Assembly (NCBI RefSeq): GCF_027111355.2 | Contig: NZ_CP114291.2 | Span: 1,736,001 to 1,800,000 of the forward strand | Reading direction: 5' to 3' | Length of the DNA stretch: 64,000 bases | DNA from: Flavobacterium eburneipallidum | GTDB taxonomy: Bacteria; Bacteroidota; Bacteroidia; Flavobacteriales; Flavobacteriaceae | In this document: positions 9,430 through 18,850 of the stretch, piece by piece | How the letters are laid out: each line of letters opens with the position of its first letter | Numbering within the stretch: position 1 is the first letter of the stretch | Program-made: the position numbers and the translations under genes | The notes under the pieces: model-generated | The model's database searches: none | Seen by the model: the letters and a program-made list of their open reading frames with translations, nothing else | What the model was told of the DNA's origin: nothing

Positions 9430-11841
9430 TTAATACAAAGCAGGATATTTAATAGGATTTACTTCGTTCATCATGGCATATACTTTTTCAAAAACATCTT
9501 CAATAGAGGGTTTCGAGAAATAATCGCCATCGGTTCCGTAAGCGGGTCTGTGGGCTTTGGCTGTCAAGGTTTGTGGCTTGCTGTCTAGGTATTTGTATCC
9601 GTCTTGCTCTTCGATAATTTGTTGCAAAATATAAGCAGAAGCTCCACCAGGATGGTCTTCGTCAACAATCAAAAGGCGATTGGTTTTAGCCAAACTCTTG
9701 GTAATATCATGATGAATATCAAAAGGAAGTAAGGACTGAATATCTATTATTTCGCATTCAATTCCGTTTTCTTCTGAAAGTAATTTGGCAGCTTGTTCTA
9801 CTAATCGCAAGGTAGAACCATAACCCACCAATGTAATATCAGCTCCTTTTCTTATGGTTTCGACCACTCCAATTGGAGTTTTGAATTCGCCATAATTCTG
9901 TGGTGTTTTTTCTTTTAATCGGTAGCCATTTAGGCATTCGATAACCAGTGCAGGTTCGTCACATTCTAATAAAGTATTATAAAAACCAGCGGCTTTAGTC
10001 ATATTTCTAGGTACTAAAACGTGTATGCCTCTGATGGCGTTTAGAATCATTCCCATTGGCGAACCCGAATGCCAAATTCCTTCCAATCGATGACCGCGAG
10101 TTCTAATGATTAATGGTGCTTTTTGTCTTCCCGCAGTTCGGTATTGCAAGGTTGCCAAATCGTCACTCAAAATTTGAATAGCGTAAAGCAAATAATCTAA
10201 ATATTGAATTTCGGCAATCGGGCGCAATCCTCTTAATGCCATTCCTATTCCTTGCCCAATGATGGTGGCTTCTCTAATACCAGTATCGGCAACTCGTTCG
10301 TCGCCATATTTTTCTTGTAATCCAACAAGACCTTGGTTGACATCGCCAATGTTTCCGGCATCTTCGCCAAAAATTAAGGCTTCGGGATATTTGGTAAAAA
10401 GGGCATCAAAATTGTCTCGAATAATCATTCGACCATCCGTATCTTCAATAGTATCTTTTTCGTATTTGGGCAAAATTTCTTTTACAGAAAACACATTCCA
10501 TTGGGATTCTGAAAATAAATTACTGCTGAATTTGGGTTGGGTTTTATGCAGGTAATTTTTAATCCAGTTGGCTAGTTCTTGTTGTCCAGCCTCATGGACT
10601 ATTATTCTTAAAACCGTGCGAGCCGATACTAATATTTCTTTTTTCAAAGGGTTTTTTATACGGCTTAAATCGGAAGCTATTTTTTGAATTTTTTCTTTGT
10701 TTTTGCTATCGGAAGCTATTTTTCCAAGCAAGGTAACCAGTTCTTTTTTCTCTTCGATAATGGGTTCGATAAAGGCGTTCCAAGCGGTGATTTTGGCTTC
10801 TAAAACTTCTTTTTTGGCATTGGCATCAATTTCGTCTAACTCTTCTGGAGAAGCAATATTGATGGCAATCATCCACAATCTCATTTGGCGCAAGCAATCA
10901 TATTCTTTTTCCCAGTCGAGTCTAATGGCATCTTTGTATCTTTCGTGTGATCCTGAACTTGAGTGTCCTTGAGGTTGTGTCAATTCGCACACATGAATTA
11001 AGACAGGTGTATGTTTTTCACGAGCTAAATTAGCCGCTTTTTCGTAGGTTTCAATCAAACTAACATAATCCCAACCTCTTACTTTTAGGATTTCGATTCC
11101 ATTACTGTTGCCTTCTCGCTCGTATCCTTTCAGGATGTCCGAGATGCTTTCTTTAGTAGTTTGATGTTTGGCATGAACCGAAATTCCGTATTCATCATCC
11201 CAAACGCTCAAAATCATAGGCACTTGTAAAACTCCTGCTGCATTTATGGTTTCAAAAAACAAACCTTCGGATGTGCTGGCATTACCTATGGTTCCCCAAG
11301 AGATTTCATTTCCATCTACTGAAAAATTATCTTTATTAGGAATTCCATCTACATTTCGGTACACTCTTGAGGCTTGAGCTAGTCCCAAAAGGCGTGGCAT
11401 TTGAGCCGCTGTTGGCGAAATATCTGCACTAGAATTTTTTTGTTCGGTTAAGTTTTTCCAGCTGCCATCATCGTTCAAACTGTGGGTTACAAAATGACCT
11501 CCCATTTGACGTCCTGCTGACATGGGTTCGTGAGCAATATCTGTATGACCGTATAAACCAGCAAAAAATTGTTGCACGCTCAATTCGCCAATGGCCATCA
11601 TAAAAGTTTGATCGCGATAATAACCCGAACGAAAATCTCCGTTTTTGAAAAACTTTGCCATAGCTAGTTGTGGCACTTCTTTTCCGTCACCAAAGATTCC
11701 AAACTTTGCTTTGCCTGTCAACACTTCTTTTCGTCCTAGCAAACTACATTCTCTACTAGTAATAGCGATTTTGTAATCGTTTAGAACTTCGGTTTTAAAG
11801 TCTTCAAAAGTCAATGCAGTGTTGGTTTTTTCTTTTATCAT
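9430..11841 (-). CDS. Fused 2-oxoacid dehydrogenase E1 (alpha and beta in one chain)
   Basis: An 803-residue thiamine-diphosphate enzyme with the E1-alpha part (about residues 30-370) and E1-beta part (about 465-803) in one polypeptide. WGTIGNASTSEGLFFETIN and VWDDEYGISVHAKHQT lie in the alpha half. FGEDAGNIGDVNQGL, ADTGIREATIIGQGIGMA and IVDEDHPGGASAYILQQI lie in the beta half. Such fused E1 chains in Bacteroidetes serve branched-chain 2-oxoacid dehydrogenase, feeding acyl-CoA primers to iso-fatty acid synthesis, with E2 and E3 encoded elsewhere. It is a single-gene unit; a TAAATTTG -7 box lies 25 bases upstream of the start. Pyruvate as substrate is less likely but not excluded. Confidence 0.88.
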   Translation of the reverse strand: MIKEKTNTALTFEDFKTEVLNDYKIAITSRECSLLGRKEVLTGKAKFGIFGDGKEVPQLAMAKFFKNGDFRSGYYRDQTFMMAIGELSVQQFFAGLYGHTDIAHEPMSAGRQMGGHFVTHSLNDDGSWKNLTEQKNSSADISPTAAQMPRLLGLAQASRVYRNVDGIPNKDNFSVDGNEISWGTIGNASTSEGLFFETINAAGVLQVPMILSVWDDEYGISVHAKHQTTKESISDILKGYEREGNSNGIEILKVRGWDYVSLIETYEKAANLAREKHTPVLIHVCELTQPQGHSSSGSHERYKDAIRLDWEKEYDCLRQMRLWMIAINIASPEELDEIDANAKKEVLEAKITAWNAFIEPIIEEKKELVTLLGKIASDSKNKEKIQKIASDLSRIKNPLKKEILVSARTVLRIIVHEAGQQELANWIKNYLHKTQPKFSSNLFSESQWNVFSVKEILPKYEKDTIEDTDGRMIIRDNFDALFTKYPEALIFGEDAGNIGDVNQGLVGLQEKYGDERVADTGIREATIIGQGIGMALRGLRPIAEIQYLDYLLYAIQILSDDLATLQYRTAGRQKAPLIIRTRGHRLEGIWHSGSPMGMILNAIRGIHVLVPRNMTKAAGFYNTLLECDEPALVIECLNGYRLKEKTPQNYGEFKTPIGVVETIRKGADITLVGYGSTLRLVEQAAKLLSEENGIECEIIDIQSLLPFDIHHDITKSLAKTNRLLIVDEDHPGGASAYILQQIIEEQDGYKYLDSKPQTLTAKAHRPAYGTDGDYFSKPSIEDVFEKVYAMMNEVNPIKYPALY

Positions 11842-11865
11842 AATGGAAAAGTTAGCTTAACGAAG

Positions 11866-11873
11866 CAAATTTA
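11866..11873 (-). promoter_or_regulatory. Putative -7 box of the E1 gene
   Basis: On the minus strand this reads TAAATTTG, an exact match to the Bacteroidetes -7 consensus TAnnTTTG, 25 bases upstream of the ATG at 11841. No clear TTTG -33 element is seen at the usual distance, so the call rests on the -7 box and its position. Confidence 0.45.
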
Positions 11874-12031
11874 CTTAAAAAACTGACTATTTCATAGATT
11901 CATTAAATGAAATGCAATTTTTAGCAATTTATTTTTTAAAATAAATAATTACTTGAACTTTGTTGTTGTAATGCTAAATTATTGAAATTAAGTAATTTTC
12001 GTTTGTTTACTACCTAAATAAACACCATTTA

Positions 12032-14863
12032 TTAAAACCATTTTCTAGTAAAAAGCGGAATCAACCTACCCGGATCGAGTGTAACTACAAACCTTACTTT
12101 TTCGTTATAATGCCGTTGTGCCACTTCCCAACCGTTATTAGAATACAAAGGAAAATACAATTCAAAATAATCGGGGAGTAAATTAAAGCGTATGCCACTA
12201 TCATAAACAAAATTGGCTTTTTGATGACTGTTTTTTACCAATCCAACATCGCCATAGGCTTCAATCCAATTCCAGATAGAGTAACTGGCATTGAGGGTGC
12301 TAATCCATTGATTTGCAAATGGAGTATTCAACTTGGATTTGAAACCACCTTCCGCCAAAATAAATTCCTGACTTACAATTCCTGTGCTGGAAGATCGACC
12401 TAAATAAGCATAATCAAAGAGATAATCCGTTGGACGATCCAGGGCAAAACTAAAGAAATCAGAATCGGTTTTATTGTATAAAAAACTACCTGCATACAAG
12501 CGTAAATTGAGTTGGCGATTGTTCTCAAAGAGCTTTCGGTATTGCACTTGCGAGGCTATTTTTCCGAATTCTCTCGAAAATTGTACATCGCCAGTAAAAC
12601 TGATGTGATAGGTTAATTCTGTTTTAGAATTGATATATTTCAAATTAGAAATGGAATAATCTTCGAGTGAATTATCAATCACAATGGCACTTTTTTGTCG
12701 GTCAACAATTACATGACGAGCATAAATTAGTTGTTTTCTGTTGTCTCTATAATTGGCATCATTGCGAATTTGCATCAAAACCATAGGGTTTATTTTCAGG
12801 TAAGTAGCGTCAGGTGCATAGTGAAAATAGTTGCCGCTGATGGAATATTTAATATTGAATAGGTTGCTATTTCGATAATCTTTATTAACAACAAAAGCAG
12901 CACTACCTGTCAAGGTTTTTGATAGAAAGGAATAAGTAGGATTGATGTCATACACAAATGGACGGTTCAAAATTGTTCGATTATGAAAGCGCATTCCAGG
13001 CGAAAGTCCGTCATAAACATTATAGTTTACGATGGGTGCATAGATAATTTGGTTGTAATAAGGATCTTCTAAATCTTTAATCAGTGTGAACTTGAACGGA
13101 CGGTTGTTCGGGAAAAATCCATCCAGTTTAGCCCAGTTATTCCTTAAATTAAATTCAGGAACTTCATTTTTATAATTGATGATTATTTTATCGGCTTCTT
13201 TTCTTTCGAACTGGTAAATACTGTCGCTTTTTGTGGTTTCTATCCATTTTTTAAAGACAATAGAATCGTTTTTTATTCCATAAATAGGAATGGGAACAGC
13301 TATATTGGTTTTGTTTTTTAAAGAAAAGCTAACGCTATCTTTGGTTTTTGAAACGGTTTTGAATTTATAATCAATAATGTCGCGAGTGTCAATAATAGTT
13401 TTAAAAAACCAATCAATATTTTTATTAGTATTCGATTTTAATAATGTTTCAAAGTCAAGTCGAGTGGTTTGTTTTTCTTGATTTATGGCAATAAATTCTT
13501 GAATACTTTTTGAAATAAATGGTGCACCAATGTATTGGTCCAGATACATAAAACTCAATCCAGCTCTGTATTTATTGGCAATTTGTTCGTTGAATTTGAT
13601 CAAACTGTTTTTTGGAAAGCCAATGGGTTGGTCTAAATTTTTTCGAGCCATTAGCTGGTAAAAATAGCTGTACTGTTCGTTGAAATCCAAGTTGATTAAG
13701 TTGTACCCTTTTAATAATTTAAAATCCGCAACACGTCCCATCATTTTAGCATTAGGATAATTTTCTTCCATATAGCGCATCATTGCATAGACTTGAATGC
13801 CATCATAAATCCAATTGTCTTTTCGAGGGTTTAATTTTAGGGTGTTTTTGAGGTAATTATTCAAATAGGTTTTCAAGAATTTAATTTCAAAAAGAAATTC
13901 ATCTGGAAATGGAGCCAAAAAAGCAGGTAGTTGATTCAAACCATAAAAAGGATTTTTATTATAATCTGCTTGCGAAACGGTTAATTTTCCAAAAGGGTAT
14001 TTCCCAATTAAATCGTTGGTAAAATGAATGATTCTGTCAATGATAATCGCTTTTTGGATTTCGTCTGTTTTGTAGCCTTTAATATTGGTCAAAACTTCTA
14101 CAAGGTCGTTTTTATAACTTCTGAAATTGGATTTGGATTCTAAATAAAGGCTAAAATCGGTTCGGTTGTTTCCAGATAATTTGTAATAAGATAAGGTGTC
14201 TGTTTGTTGGGTTTTAATACTTTCTAAATCGGTGGTGGGTAGTAAATTGTTGGGACAAATGAAATCAATTTCATAATCAGAAACGGCATTAGCAATATCG
14301 TCTGTATTGCAATTGCTGTTTTTTACAAAAGCACGATTTTCGAATCGGGCAGGAGTGAGAAACCAGTTTTTGAGGATCATTCCCTCATTTTCAGTATAAC
14401 CAAAACCCGTGAATTTCTCACTTGGAATTTTTACGATATAAAAAAAATGCAGTGTGATTTTTTCGTTGGGAGCTAATTTTCGTTCTAATTCAAGATGTAT
14501 TAAATCAGGTTTTTTTTCAGTTCTTGTCCACGAAAGCTGTTTTTTTTCTACGTTGGTAATACTTAAATTTGTTGTTCCGCCTCGTTCTTTTTCATGAGCA
14601 AGATGGAATCCTCTATAAAACTCATCCGAGAATTTTTTGGCCAGCGGAGATGTTTTAGTCGAGTAGCCATTCATCCAATCGTTCAAAACAATTTCTGATA
14701 AAGTATCTTCTGATTGATTATAAAACACCATTTCTTGAAGTATGGTCAAGGTTTTACTGGTCTCATTTACCTCGGCAACAATATGAGAATGGTGCTGACC
14801 ATATTGCTGGAACGAAGTAAATAAAACGAGTAAAAAAATAGCATTTTTATAAATAATCTTCAA
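12032..14863 (-). CDS. M1-peptidase-like protein lacking zinc ligands, with C-terminal barrel-like domain
   Basis: A 943-residue exported protein with signal peptide MKIIYKNAIFLLVLFTSFQQYGQ. The N-terminal half follows the M1 aminopeptidase (gluzincin) layout: a beta-sheet domain, then GLNQLP at 308-313 where the GAMEN-like strand would be. However, the HExxH position reads KTYLNN (331-336) and the downstream NEG motif reads YDG (353-355), so all zinc ligands are missing. From about residue 590 the sequence is rich in alternating strands with Tyr/Asn and ends in RKWF, a terminal Phe as in outer-membrane barrels. I infer a non-catalytic peptidase-fold domain tethered to an outer-membrane barrel. 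Its role is unknown. It lies 24 bases downstream of the LOG-family gene and may be cotranscribed with it. Confidence 0.7.
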   Translation of the reverse strand: MKIIYKNAIFLLVLFTSFQQYGQHHSHIVAEVNETSKTLTILQEMVFYNQSEDTLSEIVLNDWMNGYSTKTSPLAKKFSDEFYRGFHLAHEKERGGTTNLSITNVEKKQLSWTRTEKKPDLIHLELERKLAPNEKITLHFFYIVKIPSEKFTGFGYTENEGMILKNWFLTPARFENRAFVKNSNCNTDDIANAVSDYEIDFICPNNLLPTTDLESIKTQQTDTLSYYKLSGNNRTDFSLYLESKSNFRSYKNDLVEVLTNIKGYKTDEIQKAIIIDRIIHFTNDLIGKYPFGKLTVSQADYNKNPFYGLNQLPAFLAPFPDEFLFEIKFLKTYLNNYLKNTLKLNPRKDNWIYDGIQVYAMMRYMEENYPNAKMMGRVADFKLLKGYNLINLDFNEQYSYFYQLMARKNLDQPIGFPKNSLIKFNEQIANKYRAGLSFMYLDQYIGAPFISKSIQEFIAINQEKQTTRLDFETLLKSNTNKNIDWFFKTIIDTRDIIDYKFKTVSKTKDSVSFSLKNKTNIAVPIPIYGIKNDSIVFKKWIETTKSDSIYQFERKEADKIIINYKNEVPEFNLRNNWAKLDGFFPNNRPFKFTLIKDLEDPYYNQIIYAPIVNYNVYDGLSPGMRFHNRTILNRPFVYDINPTYSFLSKTLTGSAAFVVNKDYRNSNLFNIKYSISGNYFHYAPDATYLKINPMVLMQIRNDANYRDNRKQLIYARHVIVDRQKSAIVIDNSLEDYSISNLKYINSKTELTYHISFTGDVQFSREFGKIASQVQYRKLFENNRQLNLRLYAGSFLYNKTDSDFFSFALDRPTDYLFDYAYLGRSSSTGIVSQEFILAEGGFKSKLNTPFANQWISTLNASYSIWNWIEAYGDVGLVKNSHQKANFVYDSGIRFNLLPDYFELYFPLYSNNGWEVAQRHYNEKVRFVVTLDPGRLIPLFTRKWF

Positions 14864-14887
14864 ATTAGGTAGTTTGGGAAGTTTAGC

Positions 14888-15616
14888 TTAAAAATTAGGT
14901 GACAAATCGTATTTTTTATAGAATTTATCCAAAGTTTCTAATACTTCGTCTTCGGTATCTACAATTTTGAAAATATCTAAATCGCTTGCATTTATCGTTT
15001 TTTCTTGTTCGATTAAAACGGTTTTTATCCAATCAATCAATCCTGACCAAAATTGAGTTCCCACTAATATTATTGGGAATTTTCCAATTTTTTTGGTTTG
15101 AATTAAAGTCAATGCTTCAAACAATTCGTCTAATGTACCAAATCCTCCCGGCATGGCTACAAATCCTTGTGAGTATTTGACAAACATTACTTTTCGAACA
15201 AAGAAATAATCGAAATTCAGGTTTTTGTCGTGATCGATATAAGGATTAAAATGTTGCTCGAAAGGCAATTCAATGTTGAGTCCAACAGAAGTTCCGCCAC
15301 CTAAATGAGCTCCTTTATTCCCTGCTTCCATAATGCCCGGACCGCCGCCAGTGATTACTCCATAACCTGCCTTACTGATTTTATAGGCTATTTTCTCGGC
15401 CAATAAATAATAAGGAGTATCAGGTTTTATGCGAGCCGAACCAAAAATGGTTACACAAGGACCAATGCGCCCCATGGTTTCGTATCCATTAACAAACTCT
15501 GACATAATTTTAAAAATGGCCCAGCTGTCATTGGTTCTTATTTCGTTCCAGGTTTTTCTTTTGAATTTATCCTGAATTACTTTTTCGTCATCATTATCAA
15601 AATCTTCTAATCTCAT
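14888..15616 (-). CDS. LOG family protein (TIGR00730 Rossmann fold)
   Basis: A 242-residue protein with the LOG signature: GGGPGIMEAGN (nucleotide-binding loop) and PGGFGTLDE (catalytic PGGxGTxxE motif). Family members are cytokinin-riboside 5'-monophosphate phosphoribohydrolases or related pyrimidine/purine nucleotide nucleosidases (PpnN-like). In Bacteroidetes the usual annotation is TIGR00730 family protein. It has no signal peptide and is cytosolic. It is the first gene of a possible two-gene unit with the M1-like barrel protein, though I see no functional link between them. Confidence 0.9.
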   Translation of the reverse strand: MRLEDFDNDDEKVIQDKFKRKTWNEIRTNDSWAIFKIMSEFVNGYETMGRIGPCVTIFGSARIKPDTPYYLLAEKIAYKISKAGYGVITGGGPGIMEAGNKGAHLGGGTSVGLNIELPFEQHFNPYIDHDKNLNFDYFFVRKVMFVKYSQGFVAMPGGFGTLDELFEALTLIQTKKIGKFPIILVGTQFWSGLIDWIKTVLIEQEKTINASDLDIFKIVDTEDEVLETLDKFYKKYDLSPNF

Positions 15617-15794
15617 ATTGGTATATTTTTATAGAAATTCTTTTTCAGCTATTTTTTTGTTATCTAAAGTAAGACTTTTTTCAAAAATCTTGAATTCTAA
15701 TTTATGCTATTTGAATTTAATCTTCTCTTAAAATTTTAATAAAATATAGAGGTGTTTAGTTTGTTGGTATTCAATACTTTGATTTGTTTTTTAC

Positions 15795-15835
15795 AAAAAA
15801 AAAGTCGTCTCACAATCAAACTTGGAGACGACTTT
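15795..15835 (-). terminator. Intrinsic terminator of cobA
   Basis: A perfect 10-bp stem (AAAGTCGTCT at 15801-15810 pairing with 15826-15835). Read on the minus strand it is followed by a run of nine T. It lies 21 bases beyond the stop of the cobA gene and ends that transcript. The remaining 15617-15794 stretch holds no gene that I can support. Confidence 0.88.
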
Positions 15836-15856
15836 ATGCTAACTAGAACGTTTATT

Positions 15857-16666
15857 CTATTGTAAACGTTCTATAAGATCTAAATTTTGAAAGACAAATT
15901 CGTCTTCACTAACATTTTCTTCTGTAATGAATGGAGAGAAATTCAGGGTATTTTTGACTACTTCGCCAATCACAATAATAGCTGGTGACGAGAGTTGCTG
16001 TTTTGCTACAAGTGAGGCAATGGTACTGATATTTCCAAAAACTTTTTTCTCGGTGCTTTTAGTTCCGTTTTGAATGATGGCAACTGGCAAATCATCGGTT
16101 CTGTTGCTTTGATAAATAGCAATAATTTCTTCTAATTTATTCATTCCCATCAAAATCACTACAGTTGCTGATGATTGTGATGCCAAAGTCACGTCTTTGG
16201 ATAATTTATGATCAGAAGTTGTGCCTGTGATGACCCAAAAACTTTCGGAGACTCCTCTTTGTGTTAAACTAATTCCATTGGCAGCAGGAACTCCTAAAGA
16301 AGAGGAAATTCCGGGAACAATAGCGGTAGCTATACCAAATTGTTGTGCGTATTCTATTTCTTCACTACCACGACCAAAAACAAATGGATCCCCACCTTTT
16401 AGCCGAACTACATGACCATAACGTTGCGCCATCGAAACAATCAGTTCGTTAATTTGATCTTGGGTATAAGCATGACAACCAATTCTTTTTCCTACGAAAA
16501 GCACTTCTGCATTTGGATTAGCATATTGTAATAATTCTTCATTGATAAGCGCATCATACAGAATTACATCGGCATTTTCTATCGCTTTTATAGCTTTCAA
16601 AGTGATTAATTCTACATCACCTGGTCCAGCACCTACAATGGTTAGTTTTGGATTATTGTGTGTCAT
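15857..16666 (-). CDS. cobA: Uroporphyrinogen-III C-methyltransferase
   Basis: S-adenosylmethionine-dependent methyltransferase making precorrin-2, the branch point to sirohaem and cobalamin. The 269-residue length from ATG 16666 fits SUMT/CobA. An in-frame ATG 36 bases upstream (16702) would add a Lys/Thr-rich extension unlike the family, so 16666 is preferred. Motifs: VGAGPGDVELITLKA, VRLKGGDPFVFGRGSEE, VPGISSSLGVPAANGISLTQRG, and a C-terminal VVILMGMNKLEEI. It stands alone, with no nitrite or sulfite reductase or cysG partner in the window. A clear terminator follows. Confidence 0.95.
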   Translation of the reverse strand: MTHNNPKLTIVGAGPGDVELITLKAIKAIENADVILYDALINEELLQYANPNAEVLFVGKRIGCHAYTQDQINELIVSMAQRYGHVVRLKGGDPFVFGRGSEEIEYAQQFGIATAIVPGISSSLGVPAANGISLTQRGVSESFWVITGTTSDHKLSKDVTLASQSSATVVILMGMNKLEEIIAIYQSNRTDDLPVAIIQNGTKSTEKKVFGNISTIASLVAKQQLSSPAIIVIGEVVKNTLNFSPFITEENVSEDEFVFQNLDLIERLQ

Positions 16667-16863
16667 GATTCTGTTTTTTTTAGTTGATGTTGCACTCTTC
16701 ATATAAACTTAATTTTTAAATTAAGTATAAATACGTAGTGCAAATATATGAAATATAAGTATTTTGAGAGCTAAAATAGTGGATTTTTTTAAATCAATTT
16801 ATATTTTATTTCCAATCAGGGCATTCATTTTTAAATAAAAGACACATTGAATGCAAAAACATA

Positions 16864-16972
16864 CCGCAGATTCGCAGATTTTCACAGCATAAATCAAGAT
16901 GAAATCAACGCAGATTTTAAATTAGTGAAATAAAAAAAGCTCTTTTTATTTTTAAAATCTGCGAATCTGCGG
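16864..16972. repeat. Inverted-repeat element with CGCAGATT units, 3' of fumC
   Basis: Perfect 19-bp arms (16864-16882 and 16954-16972) enclose about 70 bases. The left arm holds two tandem CGCAGATT units (16865, 16873) and a third copy lies at 16909. It begins 7 bases past the fumC stop and could fold as a 3' mRNA hairpin. The element at 45828 has the same design with CACAGATT units, so the two look like members of one dispersed family. Confidence 0.8.
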
Positions 16973-16979
16973 CGGAATT

Positions 16980-18386
16980 TTAAAAGTGAATACCTTGATT
17001 TCCTATCATATCCTCTGGTTTTACCCAATCATCAAAATCTTCGGCAGTAACATAACCCAAACGAATGGCTTCTTCTCTTAAAGTGGTTCCGTTTTTGTGA
17101 GCCGTTTGAGCAATTTCTGCCGATTTATAATAGCCAATTTTAGTATTCAAAGCCGTAACGAGCATCAGAGAATTGTTGACTAATACTTCAATTCGTTTGT
17201 AATTGGGTTCGATGCCGCTGGCACAATGTTCTTCAAAAGAAAGGCAAGCATCGCCCAACAATCTCGCCGATTGTAGAAAATTAGCCGCCATCATGGGTTT
17301 AAAAACATTCAATTCATAATGTCCTTGCATTCCTCCAACCGAGATTGCCACATCATTGCCCATTACTTGAGCACAAACCATAGTCAAGGCTTCGCATTGT
17401 GTTGGATTTACTTTTCCGGGCATAATTGAAGAGCCTGGTTCGTTTTCAGGAATAATAATTTCGCCAATTCCAGAGCGTGGTCCTGAAGCTAGCATCCGAA
17501 TATCATTTGCAATTTTGTTTAAAGAAACGGCAAGTTGTTTTAATGCTCCATGGGTTTCTACAATGGCATCGTGTGCCGCCAAGGCTTCAAATTTATTCGG
17601 AGCAGTTATAAAGGGATGTCCTGTAAATTTTGCAATATATTCGGCTACTTTTACGTCATAGCCAGCAGGTGTATTCAATCCTGTTCCGACAGCAGTTCCG
17701 CCCAAAGCGATTTCTGACAAATGAGGCAAAGTGTTTTTTAAGGCTTTTAATCCGTAACTCAATTGTGCTGCATAACCTGAAATTTCTTGTCCTAATGTCA
17801 AAGGAGTGGCATCCATTAAATGAGTGCGTCCTATTTTGACAACGGATTGGAATGCTAAAGCTTTCGACTGTAGCGTATCTCTTAATTTTTCGATGCTAGG
17901 AATTGTTATTTCTACCACCATTTTGTAAGCTGCAATGTGCATTCCTGTTGGAAAAGTATCGTTAGATGATTGCGATTTATTTACATCATCATTGGCTTTG
18001 ATAAAGGGTTCGCCTTCGCCAATGTTGAAGCCTTTTAGAATTTGCGCTCGATTAGCAATCACTTCATTCACATTCATATTACTTTGTGTTCCCGAACCCG
18101 TTTGCCAAATTACTAGCGGAAATTGATCAGCTAGTTTGCCTTCTAAAATTTCGTCACAAACAACTGCAATAGCATCTCGCTTTTCTGTAGAAAGTACGTC
18201 CAAATCACAATTGGCGTAAGCAGCAGCTTTTTTTAAATAAGCAAATCCTTCGATGATTTCCATTGGCATAGAAGCCGAATCTCCAATTTTGAAATTGTTT
18301 CTCGAACGCTCTGTTTGTGCTCCCCAGTATTTATCAGCAGGGACTTTCACTTCGCCCATAGTATCTTTCTCTATTCGGTATTTCAT
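16980..18386 (-). CDS. fumC: Fumarate hydratase, class II
   Basis: Iron-independent fumarase of the TCA cycle, interconverting fumarate and malate. From ATG 18386 the protein is 468 residues, the family norm. An open extension to 18437 (MCACLKSK and so on) is unlike FumC and is not used. Signature [15 protein letters not shown] is present. [20 protein letters not shown] and [18 protein letters not shown] are the substrate-site motifs, and [16 protein letters not shown] carries the active-site His. It is a single-gene unit on the minus strand, followed directly by the inverted-repeat element at 16954-16972. Confidence 0.97.
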   Translation of the reverse strand: MKYRIEKDTMGEVKVPADKYWGAQTERSRNNFKIGDSASMPMEIIEGFAYLKKAAAYANCDLDVLSTEKRDAIAVVCDEILEGKLADQFPLVIWQTGSGTQSNMNVNEVIANRAQILKGFNIGEGEPFIKANDDVNKSQSSNDTFPTGMHIAAYKMVVEITIPSIEKLRDTLQSKALAFQSVVKIGRTHLMDATPLTLGQEISGYAAQLSYGLKALKNTLPHLSEIALGGTAVGTGLNTPAGYDVKVAEYIAKFTGHPFITAPNKFEALAAHDAIVETHGALKQLAVSLNKIANDIRMLASGPRSGIGEIIIPENEPGSSIMPGKVNPTQCEALTMVCAQVMGNDVAISVGGMQGHYELNVFKPMMAANFLQSARLLGDACLSFEEHCASGIEPNYKRIEVLVNNSLMLVTALNTKIGYYKSAEIAQTAHKNGTTLREEAIRLGYVTAEDFDDWVKPEDMIGNQGIHF

Positions 18387-18542
18387 TTTGTGATGATTTA
18401 TTGCCATTACTACTTTGCTTTTTAGGCAAGCACACAATTGACAGTTAATGAGATGGTGTTCAAATATTTTAAAATTACAAATAACTTCTGTTTTTAGATA
18501 ATATTATTCGTTATTTTATTAGTAAAAAAAAAATATTAAACA

Positions 18543-18550
18543 TACATTTG
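18543..18550 (+). promoter_or_regulatory. Putative -7 box of the small membrane protein gene
   Basis: TACATTTG, an exact TAnnTTTG match, 27 bases before the ATG at 18578. Its last three bases are an in-frame TTG, which would lie upstream of the expected transcript start. This argues for the ATG at 18578 as the real start. No convincing -33 TTTG is seen. Confidence 0.5.
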
Positions 18551-18577
18551 TGGCTACATTCAAAAATTCCGGAAAAT

Positions 18578-18742
18578 ATGTTTGAATTTCATCAGTATTT
18601 AGGCTTTTTACTTTTCTTGACCGTCCTTACAATAGGATTTTGGTTAATGTTTTTCTTGGTTGGTTTCGTATCTTATTGGGTAGGTGGAGCAACATGGGAA
18701 GCATACAAAGAAAAGAAAGCAAAAAAGAAAGAATCACTTTAA
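18578..18742 (+). CDS. Small membrane protein with Lys-rich tail
   Basis: A 54-residue protein starting MFEFHQYLGF, then a long hydrophobic stretch (about residues 8-36, one long or two short membrane helices) and a highly basic C-terminal tail (YKEKKAKKKESL). I do not recognise a family. An ATG start, a -7 box upstream and a strong terminator downstream all mark it as a genuine expressed gene. The positively charged tail would face the cytoplasm. Its role is unknown. Confidence 0.65.
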   Translation: MFEFHQYLGFLLFLTVLTIGFWLMFFLVGFVSYWVGGATWEAYKEKKAKKKESL

Positions 18743-18760
18743 AATTGATTCTAAAATAAA

Positions 18761-18793
18761 AAAAGGATTCGTGAAAACGAGTCCTTTTTTTTT
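18761..18793 (+). terminator. Intrinsic terminator of the small membrane protein gene
   Basis: Stem 18761-18772 pairs with 18777-18788 (one G·T wobble) around a GAAA tetraloop, followed by a T tract to 18793. It lies 18 bases after the stop at 18742. Confidence 0.85.
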
Positions 18794-18850
18794 GAATATT
18801 TTCAGACGTAACAATAGGAGTAAAAAGCGAAAGACTAAAATAAATCTTTG

